Source: Candidatus Bathyarchaeota archaeon (lineage in GTDB: Archaea; Thermoproteota; Bathyarchaeia; 40CM-2-53-6; FEN-987). From it: a stretch of DNA of 7,229 bases. The stretch lies in contig PMBQ01000364.1 in the NCBI GenBank assembly GCA_003152955.1, positions 9,256 through 16,484 of the forward strand, in the 5' to 3' direction. The translations under genes were made by a program, and so were the position numbers. The notes beneath the pieces were generated by a model that saw nothing but the letters and a program-made list of their open reading frames with translations, ran no database searches and had not been told where the DNA came from. Shown piece by piece: positions 6,425-7,229 of this stretch. How positions within the stretch are numbered: position 1 is the stretch's first letter; each line of letters begins with the position of its first letter.

Positions 6425-7229
6425 GACCTGCAGGGGTGAGTTTACGAGTAATCCCACTCCACTCCAAGTCCAAGCAGTCAATGAAATTGTCGCGGAGCTA
6501 CAGGAATACGGCCTAACAAGGAACGAGGCGCGAGTACTTGTCTTTCTGGCCAAAACTGGCCCATCCAAAGCGAGCGAAGTGGCTCGGGCAGTCCAAATTA
6601 ACCGAACTGAAACCTACAGAACCATCAGAAATGTCCAACGGCGCGGTCTTGTAGAGGCAACCCTAGAGCGGCCGGTGCGCTTTCAATCTATCCCCTTTGA
6701 CAAGTGCTTACAAATTCTCATCGACGAGAGAAAGGCTGTACTCCGAATTCTGGAGCAGCGCGGAGAAAATCTCCGCCATGAATTTGAAGACATTCGCGTT
6801 GAACCGGTTGCAAATGAAGCGGAACGATTTCAGGTTGTAGAGGGGAGGATTCGGATTGAGCAACGGCTCCAGACCATGTACACCCAGGCGCAAGAATCAG
6901 TTTTGACAGTGTTCTCACCGTCGGAAATTGTGCGAGGTGAAAACTCTGGACTTTTCGACATACTCACTCAGCGGGTTAAGACCGGATTACGAGTGAGAAT
7001 CATCTCAACAATCAATCTGTCGAATCTGAAAATCATGGCGAAAATGTGTCAATCCATCGAGATCAGGCATCTTGACCTGAAAGCTAAGCCAATTCCCCGA
7101 GTTTCCATTATTGACGATAACGAAGCCTTGTTTGAGATAACGACCGCAGATGAGACTCAACGAAGTAGCGAGGAAGTGGCATTATGGATCAACAGCCGCG
7201 CCTTCGTGAGAAATCTTCACGCGTATTTT
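6423..7229 (+). CDS. TrmB-family winged-helix regulator, 3' end cut by window edge
   Basis: An open frame of 269 codons runs off the right edge with no stop. Residues 20-95 form a winged helix typical of TrmB: a first helix ending in LQEYGLTRNEARVLVFL, a recognition segment with INRTETYRTI, and a wing turn at RRGLVEATLERPVRFQSIP. A coiled-coil-like helix follows (about 100-150). A C-terminal phospholipase-D-like effector fold begins with ESVLTVFSPSEI (about 161-172) and has later strands LRVRIIST and RVSIIDDNEALFEI. TrmB proteins repress or activate sugar and central-metabolism genes; the ligand here cannot be read. TTG at 6423 is the last plausible start before the fold, has no ribosome binding site, and fits a leaderless message from the TATA box at 6389-6396. 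TTG at 6402 is the alternative; no ATG or GTG is available. Only a few C-terminal residues are probably missing. Confidence 0.88.
   Translation, partial: MTCRGEFTSNPTPLQVQAVNEIVAELQEYGLTRNEARVLVFLAKTGPSKASEVARAVQINRTETYRTIRNVQRRGLVEATLERPVRFQSIPFDKCLQILIDERKAVLRILEQRGENLRHEFEDIRVEPVANEAERFQVVEGRIRIEQRLQTMYTQAQESVLTVFSPSEIVRGENSGLFDILTQRVKTGLRVRIISTINLSNLKIMAKMCQSIEIRHLDLKAKPIPRVSIIDDNEALFEITTADETQRSSEEVALWINSRAFVRNLHAYF

Noticed and set aside
1..7229. CRISPR arrays, insertion sequences or phage genes
   Set aside because: No regularly spaced repeats, terminal inverted repeats, transposase or phage proteins were seen.

Overview
The window looks archaeal. Evidence: an AbrB/PhoU fusion regulator, an ADP-forming (NDP-forming) acyl-CoA synthetase alpha subunit, a four-CBS protein with a C-terminal ribosome-hibernation-like domain, the large membrane subunit I (a) of an A/V-type ATPase, and a TrmB-family winged-helix regulator. 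Base composition is balanced by eye, promoter elements are TATA-like, and three of five start codons are TTG. Product types and N-terminal motifs point to the TACK side (Nitrososphaeria/Bathyarchaeia-like). That placement is inference and could not be tested here.

Layout. Bases 1-511 carry no gene I can defend. They hold an 18-bp near-perfect palindrome (223-240), TATA-like stretches (414-421 and 432-440) and one small open frame with a good ribosome binding site (292-405). Bases 512-6296 are a tight four-gene plus-strand cluster: AbrB-PhoU regulator (512-1606), acyl-CoA synthetase alpha subunit (conserved coding from about 1582, first ATG at 1690, stop at 3063), CBS-HPF-like protein (3078-4241) and ATPase subunit I (4272-6296). 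The first two genes appear to overlap and the other gaps are 14 and 30 nt, so co-transcription is likely. A 126-nt spacer with a hairpin, a TATA box and short direct repeats leads to a TrmB-family regulator (6423 to the window edge), which has its own promoter and is cut off near its C-terminus.

How the genes may work together. All four clustered genes touch energy or phosphate status: PhoU-type phosphate signalling, acyl-CoA/ATP interconversion, nucleotide sensing by CBS domains joined to a ribosome-silencing fold, and the proton-translocating arm of the ATP synthase. I infer an energy-homeostasis operon in which the CBS-HPF protein may tie adenylate charge to ribosome inactivation. The most notable points are this CBS-HPF fusion, the missing canonical start codon for the acyl-CoA synthetase despite a conserved upstream N-terminus, and the charged residues beside the essential arginine of ATPase subunit I.
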